DNA of 64,000 nucleotides from Microdochium bolleyi (Eukaryota > Ascomycota > Sordariomycetes > Xylariales > Microdochiaceae): contig KQ964249.1 of NCBI GenBank assembly GCA_001566295.1, positions 372,001 to 436,000 of the forward strand, in the 5' to 3' direction. A program made the translations under genes and the position numbers. Of the stretch, positions 1-10,840 are shown piece by piece. The notes beneath the pieces are model-generated. The model was not told the origin of the DNA. It made no database searches and was given only the letters and a program-made list of their open reading frames with translations. Each line of letters opens with the position of its first letter. Positions within the stretch are counted from its first letter, which is position 1.

Positions 1-924
1 GCTCACTCTGCCGGAGCGATTTATGCTCTTGCGACAGCACTGCGGATGCCCCAGCATATTCGAGGGCGAATCCATCTACTTGCGCCGTGGATTCCTCCAT
101 CACAGATGAACGTCTTTGGCGGGTCCCAAGCGTCACCGCCAGCAAACTCCATCCCTACGTCGCAGCGCATATTGAGAGCTCTACCCACACCTTTCCTGAA
201 GGCAGCCAATAGCTCGTTTATGTCGGCCACAAGCAGCTCGATTACAAGCTCTCTACCCAAGAACAGTTCACGCCGCGCGAAGCGAAAAGCGAACACTGGC
301 AATGCGACGAACGCGACGAACAAAGACACGCCCATTGCGGCACCCGCAGTGGACAAGGAGAACTTCATTGGCAAGCACGATTCGCTGAACACGGACTTCG
401 CGAATGGCGACTACAATAACGAGTTAGCAAACGCAAAACAGACGAACCGTGCCAACAATAGTCGATCGCCAGATCCGCAGGCCGCTGTCCTCGCTGCAGC
501 GGCGGAAGCCATGAACGACAAGGAGCGCCAGGTGCACTATGACCTGCGCCTGACACACGCCATCTGGGATCTCGCGACCACGGGGGCGAACCCAGCCGTC
601 GACTTGCTTGTCTGCCTCGAGCGTAGGCACACAATCGGCTTCCGCTACGTGGACATCACACGGCCTGTTGTCATCCATCACGGCAGCAAGGATACTCGCG
701 TACCGGTGGAGAATGTGCGGTGGCTCGGCAAGACCATGCGGCGGTGCGAAGTCCGCGTTCTCGAGGGCGAGGGGCATGGCCTCATGGCCAGCGCAACCGT
801 CATGGGCTCTGTGCTCATGGAGATCAGCAAAGAATGGGAAGACTGGCACCAAGTCACAGGGGCTAACTCCAGGAGAGAGGAAGGCCGCGAAAGAGGCCGA
901 AGTCTGAAGTCCGGGTTTCGATGA
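1..924 (+). CDS. alpha/beta hydrolase, 3' part (partial)
   Basis: The reading frame is open from the first base of the window to the stop at 924, so the 5' end lies outside. The first visible residues, AHSAGAIYAL, form a G/A-x-S-x-G type nucleophile elbow with the catalytic Ser. Near the C-terminus, HHGSKDTRVP supplies the expected acidic residue and EGEGHGLM the catalytic His, so the triad order Ser-Asp-His of the alpha/beta-hydrolase fold is complete. Between Ser and Asp there is a long Ser/Asn/Thr-rich insert with a basic patch (SSRRAKRKAN), probably a disordered lid. The substrate cannot be read from this; related fungal proteins are annotated only as putative hydrolases or esterases. No intron is needed in the visible part. 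Confidence 0.8.
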   Translation, partial: AHSAGAIYALATALRMPQHIRGRIHLLAPWIPPSQMNVFGGSQASPPANSIPTSQRILRALPTPFLKAANSSFMSATSSSITSSLPKNSSRRAKRKANTGNATNATNKDTPIAAPAVDKENFIGKHDSLNTDFANGDYNNELANAKQTNRANNSRSPDPQAAVLAAAAEAMNDKERQVHYDLRLTHAIWDLATTGANPAVDLLVCLERRHTIGFRYVDITRPVVIHHGSKDTRVPVENVRWLGKTMRRCEVRVLEGEGHGLMASATVMGSVLMEISKEWEDWHQVTGANSRREEGRERGRSLKSGFR

Positions 925-2318
925 ACCGACCTAGACCTTCCACGCAGAGCTGTACCATGACGACTAAGAATGAGTGGCACGCCTTTGTGGACGACCTGCC
1001 ACGGCACGAGGATAACGACATTCTTTATAATATTTAATGTTCTCATATTGTAAATGGTTGGTGTCGTATGTTCAGCGAAGCATGCGGCACGCGACTTAAC
1101 CCTACACACCACTGCCTCGCTTGACTCTTTTCAGCATCTTTTCGTACAACGCACTTACCACTATCAAACCACCTCCGGCCCGACTATTCGGGATTCTGGC
1201 TGGTGGTGCAGCGCAAATACCAATATATTCAAATCTAATGACATGGTTAAAACATAATATGCTCTCTCTTCGGGCTTGTTCTTCACGTACTGTCGACTCG
1301 CTGCAATAGCATATAAAGAGTAGCCAAGTGTATGCAGGCCGGCCACGCCCGCACAATTCAGTAGTCTTACACCATACTCCGTACTGCCAGACCTCTGGAG
1401 TCTCCGAACTTTGATATCAAAGAGTACGAGCACTGCCACCCGGACCCCACGGCAAACACTTGCCTTACGTTGCATTGATCGACGTGGATCCTGGCAAGAT
1501 GCCCCACATCTCGAAGCGCTTGCACTGCCCTCCCAGCAATGCCATGGAACAAACCAAGAAGTGGCCAGGAGTCCCCGAGTTGAGCACCGGAAGTGAACAA
1601 CCTTGTCCTTTTCCCTCCTCGCCCAACCTCGACGACACCCCTCATTGTCCGACGAGGCAGACTTAGTTTGTTCGCAGTCGCCATCACTGCAGCTTGAGCC
1701 CAATCTTGCGGGAAAGTGATACATACCAGGATAACAGCCCCAGCCGCGCCAAGCCTGTGCGGCCTCTTTGCCGGCTCCCACGTCATCGTGATTTGCGACG
1801 GTGCAATCGCTCCGGTCCGACGCAGCCAGGACCCTAAATTCAGTGGCTCCGACCGTCAGCTTCTCCGCCCGAGCCTCGAGACAATCCCGCCGAGCCCGCC
1901 TGTCGTCATCACCTGCTGCACCAGACTGCAGTGTCGTGTGCCGTTCTTTCCACTCACCATCGCACAGCGCATAGGGGTTCTTGTCCCAGGGTCCTCTATC
2001 CCAACGTCCACCATGTCGTGGGAGCTCACTCGACGACGCCTCACCCGGGCTGTCAATAGCAAGTTCATCTACGATCGTGTCGTACGTTACTTCTCGTTGA
2101 TCCTTATTTCCTGTCAATGAGCACTTGATTCTCCTGGCGCCCTTGCCGTCCCGTTTGCCATGCTCGAACATTCTTGAGCCTTCCCCACACACTTCGCAAG
2201 CACGATCGCCCTGTCCCTTTGACGCTGCTCTGCTTCAAACGAGGACATGACAAGACATTCGGCTGACTGACTCTCTCGCGCGCAGCCACTCCTCCATGCG
2301 ATCATCTTCTTAATCGAG
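925..2318. other. intergenic, no supportable gene
   Basis: This 1.4 kb stretch lies between the hydrolase stop and the Mpv17-family start. A 342-codon open frame on the minus strand (1164-2192) shows no recognisable domain and has an odd Cys/Arg/Asp-rich composition, so I read it as chance. The last few hundred bases are the promoter and leader of the next gene; nothing more specific stands out. Confidence 0.5.
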
Positions 2319-3154
2319 ATGGCCATCATAGCACGCCTTGTGACGCGCTTCAACACATACTATGACAAGCAACCAGGTGCGTCGCAGCCATCCCTACTGT
2401 CGCCCCGGCCATACCGCTGACCAGCTCGAATTCAACAGTCGTCACCATGATGGTGACAAACGCCGTCCTCGGAGGCGTCGCCGACACGGTCGCGCAGACC
2501 ATCACAGCCGTGCGAGAGCGTGCGCTGCGAAAACCGGGCGGCATCAACAAGAACGACTCAATCGCTATCGAAATCCACGAGCTCGACCGCAAGAACCCTC
2601 TGAACGACCACGACCTGATCCCAGACTCCAAGCTCCTGCCGCCCCCATTCGACTTCGAGCGGCTCACACGATTTGCGGGCTACGGTTTCTGCATGGCCCC
2701 TATCCAGTTCAAGTGGTTCAGCTTCCTCTCGAAGACCTTCCCGATTACCAAGACTGCCGCGTTCGGACCAGCGATGAAGCGAGTCGTCTTCGACCAGCTC
2801 ATCTTTGCGCCCGTGGGTCTCGCCATCTTCTTCACGGCCATGACGGTGGCGGAAGGCGGCGGCAAGCGTGCCGTCACGAACAAGCTGCGGGACATGTATG
2901 TGCCGACACTCAAGGCCAACTACGTTGTCTGGCCTGCCGTGCAGATCATCAACTTCCGCCTGATGCCTGTGCAGTTCCAGCTGGTAAGTGGCAAGGCCTC
3001 GAGCTCTCCAAGGCGGCCAAGTGCTAACGATGTGGTGCAGCCTTTCGTCTCTACTATCGGTATCGCGTGGACGGCTTACCTGTCCTTGACCAATTCGGCT
3101 GAGGACGCTGATCAGAAGGTTCACGAGCCCACCAACAATGTCCGCCTACAGTGA
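2319..3154 (+). CDS. Mpv17/PMP22 family membrane protein
   Basis: Three exons: 2319-2376, 2439-2983 and 3041-3154, giving 238 residues. Introns are GTGCGT...ACAG and GTAAGT...GCAG, and the second contains a GCTAAC branch site. The start (MAIIARLVTRFNTYYDKQP) matches the family's opening helix, followed by VTNAVLGGVADTVAQ. The C-terminal signature is clear: YVVWPAVQIINFRLMP, then W-T-A-Y-L-S-L after the second intron. An insert of about 40 charged residues separates helix 1 from the FERLTRFAGYGF segment and is longer than in yeast Sym1. Family members sit in the inner mitochondrial or peroxisomal membrane and are proposed to form channels. Pezizomycotina have several paralogues, so I do not assign a symbol. 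Confidence 0.88.
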
Positions 3155-4243
3155 GCGGCAGTGGTGGCGAGACGATCCTAAAGGGCTCGAGGGTTGGCGG
3201 AAAACTGGCCCTCGAATGCTCTGAATCTAGTGTCATGGGGGAGCCACATTGGCGCGTTATATGTTGGCGGTCGCCAATCGTTGAGCTCAAGTTCTCTAGC
3301 GTTTGTTACAGTCCAGCTTTGGACATCATTTCAGGTGGGCGTTTTGGGCTTGTCATTGGGAATTTGGTCTGCTGGTTACAAGTTATATGAACCTCAATGC
3401 CGTAGAGTATCTTTTACCTGATATCATTGTTGCCCCAATCTTCTCGACCGAGTGCCAGGCCGTGGGCATTATGCTGGATACAGCTGTACATCGTGTTGAC
3501 ATTCGACCAGAATAATGCACGAACGGCATATTTCGGGCCTGAAATCCGAACCCCATGGGAATGTCCACCGTATTGTATCGAAGCGAATCCTAAGATAATA
3601 AGTCGGGTCGCGGGCGTGGGCAGAGAAGCCGCGGCAACCACGAAAACGACCGGGACCACATCTCGCGAGGCATTCCGAGAGTCGTCGAAAGTGTATTGCC
3701 TGCTGGTAGTTTGGCCATCGGCTAGTATAGCAATACTTCACTATGCTGACGACTCGTATATACTGTCTACTTTAGTCCTGCCAGATCCATTCATCTCTGG
3801 GCCTACAGACCTCTGGTCCGTGAATTCATGATAGAACAGCGCAACGGCGCTTTAAGGGCCCCAGGTTGTTGGGGAGGAAGGACCCGCGCGGGCCGATTAG
3901 CGGGTCGACGTCACGGCCTGGAGCACTGGCGGCAGGGGCCAGCGCCGAGGAGGGGCTCGCTCCTGCAGCTCATCAGCCAGGCTCCGTTTGGCGCCCCCAC
4001 CATGTCGAATGTTTTGAGCCGTTGCCCCTCCAAGACAGACAGCTCAACCGATCGCGCAGTCAGGTAGCTGCGTGCTTTTCTCAATCTCGACTTGTTCCCA
4101 GTTGCAAGCGGAAACAGAATCTCTTCAAGCCATACAAGTGAGTTTCCATCGAAAGGCTTCCTATTCTACCCATTGCCAGTTAGTCGCGTGTCCGACTGTT
4201 GATCACTGACACCCCGCGCTCCAACCACACAGACATAGCAACC
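3155..4243. other. intergenic and pgk promoter
   Basis: About 1.1 kb between the Mpv17-family stop and the phosphoglycerate kinase start. Open frames here (for example 3427-3831 plus) have no recognisable content. The 3' part should hold the strong glycolytic promoter and leader, including a probable leader intron listed separately. Confidence 0.5.
4138..4232 (+). other. probable intron in the pgk 5' leader
   Basis: A consensus donor GTGAGT follows CATACAA at 4138. A branch-like CACTGAC lies at about 4204-4210, and CCACACAG ends at 4232, eleven bases before the pgk start codon. Spacing and signals fit a 95-nt leader intron. This is inference from splice signals only. Confidence 0.45.
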
Positions 4244-5663
4244 ATGTCTCTCTCCAACAAGCTCTCCATCACTGACGTCGACGTCAAGGACAAGCGCGTC
4301 CTGATCAGAGTACGTTCTTGACAAGCTCTACGACTCTCCTGGCCCTAGCTATGCGTTCAATGGCAACTTCAATGGCCTCAACTTACACATTTGCAATTCC
4401 AGGTCGACTTCAACGTCCCCCTCGACGGCGACAAGATCACAAACAACCAGCGCATCGTCGGTGCCCTGCCCACCATCAAGCACGCCATTGACCATGGCGC
4501 CAAGGCCGTCATCCTTATGTCCCACCTCGGCCGCCCCGATGGCAAGCCCAACCCCAAGTACAGCCTGAAGCCCGTCGTGGCCGAGCTCGAGAAGCTGCTC
4601 AGCAAGAGCGTCGAGTTCGCTCCCGACTGTGTTGGTCCCGAGGTCGAGGCCATCGTCAACAAGGCTTCCGGTGGCCAGGTCATCCTCCTCGAGAACCTGC
4701 GCTTTCACGCCGAGGAGGAGGGCTCCTCCAAGGATGCTGAGGGCAAGAAGGTCAAGGCCGACAAGGCCAAGGTCGACGAGTTCCGCAAGGGCCTCACTGC
4801 TCTCGGTGACGTCTACGTCAGTAAGTAGCCATGGAGCAATCATCGATTACACCCGTGTGGCCTGGACCATTGCTGACACTACGACTACTCGCACAGACGA
4901 TGCTTTCGGCACTGCTCACCGTGCTCACTCCTCCATGGTCGGTGTCGATCTTCCCCAGAAGGCCGCCGGTTTCCTCATGAAGAAGGAGCTCGATTACTTT
5001 GCCCAGATCATCGAGTCTCCCAAGCGCCCCTTCCTCGCCATCCTCGGTGGTGCCAAGGTCTCCGACAAGATCCAGCTCATCGACAACCTGCTCGACAAGG
5101 TCAACAGCCTCATCATCTGCGGCGGCATGGCCTTCACCTTCAAGAAGACCCTCGAGGGCGTCAGCATCGGAAACTCGCTCTTCGACGAGGCTGGCTCGCA
5201 GACCGTCGGCAAGCTCGTCGAGAAGGCCAAGGCCAAGGGCGTCAAGCTCACCCTCCCCGTCGACTACGTCATCGCCGACAAGTTCGCCGCCGACGCCAAG
5301 ACCGGCACGGCCACCGACAAGGACGGTATCCCCGACGGTTGGATGGGCCTTGACTGCGGCCCGGAGTCGGCCAAGCTCTTCAAGGAGGCCATCGACGCCT
5401 CCGAGACCATCCTCTGGAACGGCCCCGCCGGTGTCTTCGAGTTCGACGCTTTTGCCAAGGGCACCAAGGCCACCCTCGACGCCTTCACCGCGGCCGTTGG
5501 CCGAGGCAAGACCGGCATCATTGGCGGTGGTGATACCGCTACCGTCGCGGCCAAGTATGGCGCTGAGGACAAGTGCTCTCACGTCTCCACCGGCGGCGGT
5601 GCTTCTCTCGAGCTGCTCGAGGGCAAGGAGCTCCCTGGTGTAACCGCTCTCAGCTCGATCTAG
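4244..5663 (+). CDS. pgk1: phosphoglycerate kinase
   Basis: Three exons: 4244-4309, 4403-4820 and 4897-5663, giving 416 residues, the usual fungal length. Introns begin GTACGT and GTAAGT and end CCAG and ACAG. The N-terminus MSLSNKLSITDVDVKDKRVL continues as IRVDFNVPLD across intron 1, the conserved PGK substrate segment. Also visible are LMSHLGRPDG, ENLRFHAEEE, NDAFGTAHRAHSS formed across intron 2, the ILGGAKVSDKI segment, WNGPAGVFE, and the C-terminal GGGDTA and HVSTGGGASLELLEGK motifs of the nucleotide site. It transfers phosphate from 1,3-bisphosphoglycerate to ADP in cytosolic glycolysis. Codon use is strongly C-ending, as expected for a highly expressed gene. Confidence 0.97.
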
Positions 5664-6222
5664 GACTTCCTGGTGACGTTGCGTTCCGCTTGATGATTAA
5701 GACTTATCATACGACTCAAGGGTGAAACGAAGTACAGTTGGTAGATGCACAAGTCCAAGAGTGCATGACACTGCCTAGTCCATCAGCGTCAGGAGGGTCC
5801 ATAGCAGCGCTAGAATGATGAAAAATTGATACCAATGAACAATACAAGATTATACCAAATGATATCAAGCTGCATGATGTGTCTGAGTGAAGCAACTGAA
5901 AAGCCCGCGTTGCAAAGAACATAAGCTCCCTACGCCAAGACTTGAGACACTAAGACGTGCGAGAGTAATCGTTGGTGTCTTCGTCACTCATCGATTTCTA
6001 TTGATCTAGGACTTCCTTCTCAGGGTTCCGATCCTGGCGGACTCGTCGGTTACATCTACGTGACCATGCTGGCGATGTATGGAGGAATGCTGTACCACTA
6101 AGCGAGCACAGCGTTCGGCGCATACCGTCAGACACGCCTGCTCACAGTCCCGTCCGGAAGGGGAACCCAGCGAATCATCCTGATCCTCCAATGGTCTCTG
6201 GTCTTCTCAGTCGTGATGTGAT
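5664..6222. other. intergenic between convergent 3' ends
   Basis: This 559-base spacer separates the pgk and sem1 stops. It is relatively A/T-rich at about 5800-5930, which fits 3' untranslated sequence and polyadenylation for pgk. No gene is seen. Confidence 0.5.
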
Positions 6223-6986
6223 TCACCTCCGCTTGCTGGCCTCGACCTTCTTGAGCTCCTCTCTGTGTGGCAAAACGTCAGCGGCTGTTCATTCGCGGCA
6301 TCTGAAGACTCCTGTCTCGTTGCCCGGCTTGCATCGGACGAGCGTTCCTCGAGATTCGGGCCCCGGGCGGGTTATATCGTACCTCAACTGCGCAGAGAAG
6401 TCGTCGGTCGTGTCGTCGTCGTCCCAGCTCTCCTCCCACAGGTGTCCTGTCGTCGTGCCGGCGGCGGCGTCACCAGCTGCTGTGGCTGCGGCTTCCGTCT
6501 CCTCGGCGGGCCAGTCTGCGTGGATGAAGGAGGGTTGTTAGCATTTGGTTCTCGTTTCATGAGTCAAGATCGTGGTGGTCCTCTCGCCGTCGCTTGGGCA
6601 AGAGGTTTGTCCCAGAGCTGGACCGCGCGAGCCGTAGAGGCTAGATGGAAGTGCTCAAAACGTCCTGCCCGCATCCGCGGCCCTTCTCTTTGAGCAAACC
6701 TCTCTGGCAACGATACGACGGCGGCGGCGACGCGACAGCTCGAAGAGACAGCGCTGTGGGGGCGCAGCGTATAATCTCGGGATGCGGCAAGGTCGGTGCG
6801 TGTCTCTGCGTCTGTGTCTGTGTAGCTTCACGCTGGGCGGAACGTACCCTCAACGGGAAAGTCCTCGAACTCGTCGTCCTCCTCGAGAGGCGCGGCTGTC
6901 TTCTGTGCGGGCTGCTCGGTCTTGCCGGCCGACGGGGCGGCGGTCTTGTTGTCACCCGTGGGCTTGCTGGGGGCTCCTGACGCCAT
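6223..6986 (-). CDS. sem1: 26S proteasome complex subunit Sem1/Dss1
   Basis: Three minus-strand exons: 6848-6986, 6383-6515 and 6223-6262, giving 103 residues. Both donors are GTACG and the acceptors are CGCAG and ACAG. The N-terminus is a low-complexity Pro/Ala/Lys tail. The first acidic box, EEDDEFEDFPVED, is completed across intron 1 and flows into WPAEETE. The second, WEESWDDDDTTDDFS, is followed by AQLREELKKVEASKRR, the C-terminal helix completed across intron 2. This is the DSS1/SEM1 signature: a small disordered acidic protein of the proteasome lid, also part of TREX-2 and a BRCA2 partner in animals. The translation start is the Met of MASGAPSKPT; the frame stays open upstream, but that part is only Thr/Arg-rich. 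Confidence 0.93.
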
Positions 6987-8598
6987 GGTTTGCTGTGGTT
7001 GTGGTTTGTGTGTGGTTGTGGTGGTCGTGCAGGTCCTTGTCCGCGAGGTGCTCGTCGTTGTCATGGTGGATAGCTCGATGGACGGTGGGCAGGTGGGGCC
7101 ATGGTGGCAGTTGATTGTGAGGACATGATTGGTCGGGGACCTCAGCTTGTGGTTGCGGCTCAAGCCTGCCAGGCTTCAAGGTCAGTGCGACGCTTAGTGG
7201 GGCATCTTGCTCGGGTTCCTGAATCCGTGGCCCAACATTGTATTCGGGAGACTAGATCTGGCTCTTTGAACAAGACGACATTTATATATTCAAATAAAGG
7301 GCATGCGTGATCTAAGAGACCTTGGGAGGTTTCCGAAAACATTTGGGCATCCATGAACACAGTAGGGTACCGGTCGCTTCCCAGACTAGCCTGAAGGACA
7401 AGAACGAAGTGCCAGTGCTCCTCCCATATGACATGGCTCCCCTTTACTGGATTATCAAATGCTTATGGTTGTCTGTCAGCTTAGAAAGTGGCCAGATGAC
7501 CACCAACACAAGCCTAGCTATCTACAGATGTCTTGACACCCGCGGCGCTATATTCTTCATGGTTCGCCAGCGCCGAGATCTTGTGGCCGCAGCGCACGAA
7601 GCGTGAGAAGCCTGGCGGCACCATGGGCTAGGAATGTCTCCAAGACAGACCTCATCCACGGCATCTGCTCTATAGGGTGCAATCGTTAGCAAGTCGCCAC
7701 GGCTGAGCTCAAGAAACTGGATGAGATGCTGTTGGAGGAATGCAAGTATGACAAGACGCCTGCGAGATTCGTGGCTCTTTAAGTGTGCGCAGCCATCAAG
7801 ACATAGCCATCGGGGTTGCAGAGCTACATAAAGAGCCAAAATGCGAGTGCATGTCGAGCTCGAGACATCCAGAAATCCCAACCTTCCGACATTCAGGTGT
7901 CGAGCTGCAGGCTGGATAATCGAAAAGGAAAGCAACAAAAAAACAATTGGCGGTGCGGTCCATGTAATATTTCATACCAGGCTGTTCAATTGAGGCACAA
8001 GCATCACGGAGAATTGTTTCCCTCTCTCATACTCCCGACATGGGCCCATGGGACGAACTGTGTGGCAAGGGTGCCCGGAGTTAACAACTCTGATTATCTC
8101 CGTTAGTCGACACTGCAAGACGTCATCCTGAGCAGAGGATCCCCTGCTGCTGACGACCTTTCTCTGCAATTCTGCCGCAGTGTATCCAGCCGGATCAGAC
8201 GGGAACCTGGGAGAACGGAACACCAGCCTGCCGACGACTCATATCGACAAAGATCGTATGCAACCCTGACCTCAGATCTGTTGGCCTGCTACTCCACGAC
8301 TCAAGATCTGCAGAACCTTGTTCGAGGTACCAGTTGTGCAGGCAGGGCTGACCCCGCGACAGCCCCAACCGCCACGCCACACCATCAGCACCACTCGGCC
8401 GGGCTGATTCGGGGCTGACGACGCCCCGAGGACGCGTCCGTAAGAGACAGCCAGCTGTGAGGTCATTTTCGGCCACTCTCTTCTTTGGAGATTCCACCTG
8501 GTTGGCCTGGCGGACTCTTTCTTCTCCCCGTCAACTATCATCTCACTTCATCAAAATTCATCCTCGAGCGTCTAGCCGGTACCAATCGCGCCGTCAAG
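6987..8598. other. divergent intergenic region, sem1/iml2
   Basis: 1.6 kb of shared upstream DNA for sem1 (minus) and iml2 (plus). A minus-strand frame at 7522-7938 has no recognisable domain. The iml2-proximal end at about 8510-8560 is pyrimidine-rich, as common in fungal promoters. No gene is supported. Confidence 0.5.
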
Positions 8599-10840
8599 AT
8601 GAGCCGGCTACTGGGATGGGCGCGCGGCGCAACGCCGAAGCACAGCTCCCATCCGAGTCCCGCACAGTCGCAGGAGGATTTGCACGCGCAGCAGATCGCC
8701 ATCATCGAGGACGCAATGTCCCACGCGGCCATGATCATGAACGATGACATTGACGGGGCCGAGGAGAAGCTGCGGAAGGGCAACTCGACCTTCCACTCGC
8801 TCGGCATGGGCGTGTGCATCTTCATGCGCAGCGTCCTCGGCTTCGAGAAGGGCGTCATGCTCGAGGCCAGCAACCGCCTGTACGACACGGAGAACGCCGC
8901 CTGGGACGAGATGAGGAAGGCCCAGAAGGAGGCTGGCTCGAGCACGACGCTGCCGGGCAAGATATATCCTCCTGGGAGCGAGCATGCCCTGGTCCTGGCC
9001 GAGGCGCAGCTCATGTCGGCCATTGTGGCGGTCCTGCACGAGAGCTTGACCGAGGGCATCAAGGGGTTCTACAAGCTCCGCAAGGCGTACATCACCCTCG
9101 ACGGCATCATGCAGTCAGAGAGCGCCTACCTCAAGCAGCAAGGAATCAAGCTGGAGAATGGCAAAGACATTATGCTCAACACCACTGCGCCAGCACCGGC
9201 AAAATCAGCAGACGATGACGACGACGCGGACCTAGAGTTCACGGATGCTGCGGAGTCGGGCATCCCCACGCCAGACGAGTACGAGGGCCACCTGACGAAG
9301 GATCTTGGAGACTCTGCTGCCGAGAAGATTGGCCAACTTTCTGTAAACGACGATAAGAAGCCGCGGTCAGCGAAGGCTCCGGGCACACCGGAAGTCGCTT
9401 CTGATGTCTTCACCAACCCGATCGACGCCTTTGTGCACAGCGGTGCCAATATGTGCTTCGGCATCCTGCTTCTCATAATATCCATGGTGCCGCCGGCTTT
9501 CTCTCGCTTGCTGTCGATCATCGGCTTCAGGGGCGACCGCGAGAGGGGAGTCCAGATGCTCTGGCAGAGCACGCGCTTCGACAACATCAACGGCGCGGTG
9601 GCTGGCCTGATGATCCTCGCGTACTACAACGGCCTGCTCGGCTTCTCGGACATCCTGCCGTCAGACGAGGACGTCGAGAACGGCGCGGTGATGGGCTACC
9701 CGAAGACCAGGTGCGCCGCGCTCCTGGCCACGATGCGGCAGCGATATCCGGAGAGCGGGCTGTGGCGGCTCGAGGAGGCCCGCGTGCTCGCGGTCAAGAA
9801 GGAGCTGCGCGAGGCCATCACGATCCTGCAGAACAACAAGGAGTCCAAGATGCGGCAGGTCACAGCGCTTAACTCGTTCGAGCTGTCCCTGGACGCCATG
9901 TACCTCCAGAACTTCCCGCTCATGAGGGACAGCTTCCTGCGCTGCATCGAGCTCAACGACTGGAGCCACTCGATGTACTACTACCTTGCGGGTGTGGCGG
10001 AGCTCGAGCTCTACAGGGACGCTTTCCACGGCCCCGCCGAGAAGACGAGCGAGTCCGACATGAGGCTGCACAAGAAGAAGGCTGAGGAGTACTTCCGTAA
10101 GGCGCCCACGGTGGCGGGGAAGAAGCGCTTCATGTCGAAGCCGCTGCCGTTTGAGCAGTTCGTCCTGCGCAAGCTGCAGAAGTGGGAGGAGCGCGCGGCC
10201 GATCTCGGCGTCGACCTCGCCGACGCCGCGGGTGTTAGTCCGGCGTTCGAGATGACGTACCTGTGGAACGGTACCAAGAAGATGCAGCGGCCGGAGCTGG
10301 ACAAGGCGGAGCAGCTACTGTCGTGGCAGCGCCTCACAGTCTCAGCGGAGGGTGCGGCCAAGATCCAGGCCGAGATTGATGAGCGGGCGCTGCACGACGT
10401 GTGTCTGTCGGCGGTGTACAGGAACCAGGAGAGGATCGACGAGGCGAAGGAAGCCCTGAAGAGTGTTCTCACGATCAACAAGTACGTCCACAGCCCACTC
10501 GGCAACCTTACGAGTATTGATATGCTAATTACTCGGTACTTCTAGACTCGACATCAAGGGTCCCACGAGAGACGACTACGCCCTCCCCGCCGCGCACTAC
10601 GAGATGGCCGTCATAGCCTGGGCCGAGGTGCAGAACCCCAAACTGCGCAGGCCCGACGGTACCGGGGGCGACGAGACGGCGTGGAAGCGCACCAAGCTCG
10701 ACGAGTGCCACTCGTGGCTCGACCAGGTGGCCAAGTGGGAGGGCTACGTCCTCGACGCGAGGTTCGGGATGCGCGTCAACACGGGGCTCGACACGCTGAG
10801 CTGGTACCGGCGGGAGCATCCGTGGGCGGCAACTACGTGA
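8599..10840 (+). CDS. iml2: Iml2-family protein (TPR-like, mitochondrial/inclusion clearance)
   Basis: Two exons, 8599-10481 and 10546-10840, giving 725 residues. The intron starts GTACGT and ends TTCTAG, with a TGCTAATT branch site. I chose MSRLLGWARG as the start because of its context (GTCAAGATGAG). The frame is open 38 codons further upstream, but that extension looks like leader. The protein shows the Iml2/TTC39 layout: a helical N-terminal part (MIMNDDIDGAEEKLRKGNS), a hydrophobic segment MCFGILLLIISMVPPAFSRL around residues 290-310, and TPR-like helices to the end (WRLEEARVLAVKKELREAI, SHSMYYYLAGVAELELY). Yeast Iml2 is linked to the outer mitochondrial membrane and to lipid-droplet-dependent inclusion-body clearance. 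An acidic linker (DDDDDADLEF) separates the two halves. Confidence 0.88.

Noticed and set aside
1164..2192. 342-codon open frame on the minus strand
   Set aside because: No domain, signal peptide or plausible composition; Cys/Arg/Asp-rich text consistent with a chance frame in GC-rich DNA.
4818..5582. 254-codon minus-strand frame
   Set aside because: Antisense shadow of pgk exon 3 caused by strong third-position C bias.
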